From Colius striatus (taxonomy: Eukaryota; Chordata; Aves; Coliiformes; Coliidae), in the NCBI RefSeq assembly GCF_028858725.1, contig NC_084760.1, forward strand, positions 60,847,367 to 60,911,366: a DNA stretch of 64,000 nt, read 5' to 3'. Position numbers and translations under genes: made by a program. The notes below the pieces were generated by a model that saw nothing but the letters and a program-made list of their open reading frames with translations, did not search any database and had not been told where the DNA came from. Below, one piece after another: positions 62,301 to 64,000 of this stretch (position 1 is its first letter; the number at the start of each line of letters is the position of its first letter).

Positions 62301-64000
62301 GGTGTATGATAATACAGAGGTCTGGGGCTTGTCACTATCTTGAGCTTATGAGTTGGCAGCAGCAAATGCCTACATCTCAACCTTCCCAGTGTAAGGACAT
62401 AATAGACTAGGAAGAAGAAAGATATCCAGGGGCTCCATAATGTTGCTGTACACTGCTCACAGTAGTTCTTAGCTTCACTGAAAACAGTTATTGTCACTGA
62501 ATTGAAGGGCTATTAGGCCATTGACCTTAATGGTCAGGATTTCTTCCTAAAATGTACACCCCAGGCCCACCAGGATGGTCTATGACAACATCAACACACA
62601 TTAGCAGAAAACAGTACTTTGCTCACCTTTGGAACTTCCTGGTGCCAAGCTGGACATGTCATTCCAATGCTTAATCCACTTATAAGTAAACCACTACAAA
62701 GAGTTAGAAAAATGAAACACTTACTTGGTCCAAGACCTATGGAAAATGCAGCAACATAAACAAGCAGACTGGCCAGTGAGAGCCATTTCAGGACAATGGG
62801 AACCTCCCCATTCTCCACGTGAGATTCTGTTGTGCTTTTGCCTCCTGCCAGGGCAGTCCTGTTCCATTCTCCTGTCCTGGCAACATCTGGGCTTCTCTGC
62901 ACATCAAATGTTAGTATTTCTGGTGAAGTCATGCTGGCAAATAGGTCCTTGAGGCTCCCATTAGTGACACTAGTGAGGTTTCCCAGTCTTTGTAGAAATA
63001 AATCCTCCAGGGATTGACTTCGACAAACACTGGTGAAATTCACATGTATGTTACGGTTCACTAATCCCATAGTGATCAATGATACTGCCATAACAGAAGA
63101 GCCAATACAAAGAAAAGTTTTACTTCCAACTTGATCCACAAAGACTGTGACGGGGACTGTGCTGACCACTTTAACCACTCCAACTCCAGTAGAAGCCAAG
63201 CTGGCAGCTTCGTTGCTTTGGAATCCAACTGACTTCAAAACAGTTGATGCATAAAATAAAATGTTGGGTTGCCCAGTTGTTTGCACAAAAAAGACCAGAG
63301 TGAGTCCTACCAGCATTCGGGCCCTCATGTTGTTTTTTGAACGAAACAAGTCGAAGAAGCTATACTGATGCTCATCTTTCAGGGAAGACTTGATTACAGT
63401 AAGTTCTTTAGTAGCATCTGATGTTTCCCGTAACCTCTCCAGTACTTTTCTTGCAGCTTCATCATTATTTTTCATTATGAGAAACCGAGGACTTGGAGGA
63501 AGGAAATACATAGCAATGGCCTGCAAAGCACCTAATGGAATCACAAGGCCAAACATGTACTTCCAACCTTGAGATATGCTGGCAAATGCATAATTTGAAA
63601 TATAGGCAAAGAGGATGCCTATCACAATCATGAGTTCATTTAATGATACAAGCAGGCCTCTTCTGTGCTCTGGGGCAATCTCAGCGATGTAAACACATGT
63701 TGCAATTGATGACAATGATATGGAAGTACCTATGGCAATCCGTCCCACAATAAGTATCCCATATGATTCATAGGGCAGTAATATCAGGCTCCCCAATACC
63801 AGTAAGGAAGATGCAACAATAATAGCAAGTCTCCTTCCAAATCGGTCTATCAGGAATCCACCAGTAAGGGATGCAAATAAGGCCCCAAAAAGCAGGGAAC
63901 TTACAATGATTTCCTGCTCTTTGCAAGACAGTGCTAATATGCTGCTTATCTGAAGAATTGCTCCAGAGATAAGGCCCAACTCATAACCCATCAGAAGTCC
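41521..64000 (-). CDS. SLC2A12: SLC2A12 (GLUT12) facilitative hexose transporter; exons 2-5, 5' partial
   Basis: On the minus strand the CDS joins 64000-62725, 46726-46604, 44436-44304 and 41617-41521, about 542 aa. By comparison with human (617 aa), exon 1 and about 50 residues lie beyond the right edge. A class III GLUT of the major facilitator superfamily with 12 membrane helices, moving glucose at plasma or internal membranes (family knowledge). Seen: [16 protein letters not shown] in the loop after TM2, [16 protein letters not shown] after TM6, [13 protein letters not shown] in TM7, a long loop between TM9 and TM10 with sequons NFT, NLT, NGS and [15 protein letters not shown], and PETKG near the end. 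Splice phases agree throughout. Odd: GPMSW replaces GPMPW in TM10, and the tail ends [13 protein letters not shown]...KKEQLY, shorter than human and apparently frameshifted. Confidence 0.95.
41650..41955. promoter_or_regulatory. CpG-dense block in SLC2A12 intron 4
   Basis: About 300 bp very rich in G+C and CpG, immediately upstream (in gene sense) of the last SLC2A12 exon and flanked by AT-rich DNA. No family-recognisable ORF, although several frames are open by composition. Bounded on its right by a CR1 fragment. May be an orphan CpG island or internal promoter. Confidence 0.5.
41971..42341 (+). mobile_element. CR1 LINE fragment (antisense in SLC2A12 intron 4)
   Basis: Starts 'agaagagaggaaaggctgaggggagacgtg' and ends 'ggtcttttccaaccaaaatgattctatgattct'. 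Encodes the decayed RT tail [20 protein letters not shown]. 5'-truncated, about 370 bp. Confidence 0.92.
42345..43375. other. SLC2A12 intron 4 sequence, nothing recognised
   Basis: AT-rich intron with a poly-T run near 42760. No repeats or exons identified. Confidence 0.5.
43376..43934 (+). mobile_element. Avian ERV solo LTR (antisense in SLC2A12 intron 4)
   Basis: A complete-looking LTR of 559 bp. It begins TGTCCTGGTTTTGGCAGGGA and ends GGGGTTAAACCATGACA, so has TG...CA ends. It contains the GGGATATTCCAGACC segment, a TATA box in AGTATATAAACTGGG (about 43634-43648) and a T-rich 3' half. No internal retroviral genes or second LTR nearby, hence solo LTR by homologous recombination. I saw no clear target-site duplication, so it is old or its ends have decayed. 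Confidence 0.85.
44304..44436 (-). CDS. SLC2A12: SLC2A12 exon 4
   Basis: Acceptor CCTTTGTAG; codes (E)[18 protein letters not shown] through [23 protein letters not shown] plus GA of a split codon; donor GTAAGT. 133 nt. Carries TM11-12 and the PETKG signature. Human has GLPWV where this has GLSWV. Confidence 0.94.
44440..46600 (-). other. SLC2A12: SLC2A12 intron 3
   Basis: AT-rich intron between exons 3 and 4. Short ATCCTTG tandem near 45657-45676. No exon or repeat family recognised. Confidence 0.55.
46604..46726 (-). CDS. SLC2A12: SLC2A12 exon 3
   Basis: Acceptor TTTTATTTCAG; codes (M)[19 protein letters not shown] through [16 protein letters not shown] plus G; donor GTAAGA. 123 nt. Carries TM10 and the loop-10 GGIRGR motif. 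The split Met codon plus TCC gives GPMSW rather than GPMPW. Confidence 0.95.
46730..50750 (-). other. SLC2A12: SLC2A12 intron 2, left part
   Basis: Intron 2 is about 16 kb in all. This part has the (AAAT)n repeat at 47346 and no recognisable exon or gene. Confidence 0.55.
47346..47390 (+). repeat. (AAAT)n microsatellite
   Basis: About 11 near-perfect copies of AAAT/TAAA. On the minus strand it reads as repeated LFIY codons, giving a false ORF. Confidence 0.95.
50757..50813 (+). mobile_element. CR1 3'-end fragment
   Basis: 'cttaaaggtctttttcaacctaaatgattctgtgattct' is the standard CR1 terminus. Only the last about 55 bp survive. Confidence 0.75.
51655..51745 (+). mobile_element. Older CR1-like 3'-end fragment
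   Basis: 'ctgctggctattgttggaggcagggtaacagactgagtggacc' followed by 'aaccaacatggccaac' resembles the terminus of an older CR1 lineage shared with turtles and crocodilians. Diverged; family assigned from memory. Confidence 0.5.
51750..57730 (-). other. SLC2A12: SLC2A12 intron 2, central part
   Basis: AT-rich intronic sequence with scattered poly-A and a short (TC)n run near 54110. No exon, RNA gene or clear mobile element recognised. Confidence 0.5.
57736..57822 (+). repeat. (GAGAA)n pentanucleotide microsatellite
   Basis: About 17 perfect copies of AGAGA/GAGAA. Directly abuts the 3' end of a minus-strand CR1 fragment. Confidence 0.97.
57823..57908 (-). mobile_element. CR1 3'-end fragment (minus orientation)
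   Basis: 'ttagaagggacctacaataatcacctagttaaactgtttgatcacttcaaggctgaccaaaatttaaag' matches the reversed 3' region of a CR1 subfamily often seen in bird DNA. The element's 3' tip faces the GAGAA repeat. Confidence 0.6.
58320..58985. repeat. Candidate diverged interspersed repeat with internal duplication
   Basis: Two similar units, about 58637-58702 and 58720-58820, share AACCATTGACCAAATCTGG-like and TCCATTCTGG...TGACTCAATGGG-like segments. The second has about 34 extra bases in the middle. The 5' part (58390-58480) looks LTR-like (GCTGCTGTACTATTAAA...). This may be an old LTR or satellite-like unit; no family identified. Confidence 0.35.
58990..62724 (-). other. SLC2A12: SLC2A12 intron 2, right part
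   Basis: Intronic sequence up to the donor GTAAGTG of exon 2 (62724 downward). Open frames such as 59688-60119 (-) have no recognised domain. Nothing else supported. Confidence 0.55.
62725..64000 (-). CDS. SLC2A12: SLC2A12 exon 2 (5' end beyond window)
   Basis: 1,276 nt, open to the window edge. Starts in frame as [10 protein letters not shown]; the Met there replaces a Val of human GLUT12 and is not the true start. Encodes TM2 or late TM1 through TM9 and the glycosylated loop, ending ...AAFSIGLGP plus A. The open frame runs about 44 codons past the donor and that part is intronic. Confidence 0.95.

Noticed and set aside
62591-62724. Extension of the SLC2A12 exon 2 frame ([10 protein letters not shown]...)
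   Set aside because: It lies after a consensus donor and the family sequence resumes in exon 3 at 46726.
63989-63991. ATG in MGYELGL as a start codon for SLC2A12
   Set aside because: The frame is open upstream to the window edge (GLL before it) and human has Val here; it is internal.
1-64000. CRISPR arrays, operons, tRNA or rRNA genes, novel defence-type systems
   Set aside because: None seen; the window is vertebrate nuclear DNA with spliced genes, and its tandem repeats are plain microsatellites.

Overview
This window reads as nuclear DNA from a bird. Three protein genes can be placed from visible coding exons: TCF21 (+ strand), TBPL1 (+ strand) and SLC2A12 (- strand, 5' end cut by the right edge). 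This is the order I know from human chromosome 6q23, so the segment is conserved vertebrate synteny. The avian assignment rests on CR1 LINE 3' ends with the typical ATTCTATG-like terminus, on LTR families familiar from bird genomes, and on close protein similarity. The species is not determined.

Layout: 0-0.7 kb is a CR1 fragment and 0.7-5.9 kb is non-coding flank with one enhancer-like block. TCF21 occupies 6.0-9.1 kb (two exons, 179 aa), and its second exon lies in a CpG-rich domain reaching about 10.1 kb. From 10 to 20 kb is intergenic DNA with two abutting LTR fragments, a small isolated CpG-rich block and a CR1. The TBPL1 CpG island is at 20.4-21.6 kb. Its six coding exons run from 27.19 to 34.05 kb (183 aa), with a 3' UTR to about 35.2 kb. 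The 35-41 kb stretch between the convergent TBPL1 and SLC2A12 ends holds a long AAAGG microsatellite. SLC2A12 exons 5, 4, 3 and 2 are at 41.5, 44.3, 46.6 and 62.7-64.0 kb. Its introns contain CR1 fragments, a solo LTR, a CpG-dense block and simple repeats.

The genes do not form a pathway. TCF21 is a developmental bHLH repressor/activator, TBPL1 is a TBP paralogue for TATA-less transcription, and SLC2A12 encodes the sugar transporter GLUT12. I found no CRISPR, operon, tRNA, rRNA or novel multi-gene system.

The most interesting observations are small. The SLC2A12 last exon looks frameshifted by a 2-base CT duplication, which removes a C-terminal dileucine and tail whose remnant is still readable in another frame. 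SLC2A12 also has a Pro-to-Ser change in its GPxPW motif. TBPL1 appears to have gained a stop three codons early, which also creates an AATAAA over the stop. The TBPL1 leader carries a start-stop ATGTGA and a second short upstream ORF. A CpG-dense block sits just before the last SLC2A12 exon. Comparisons with human proteins are from memory.
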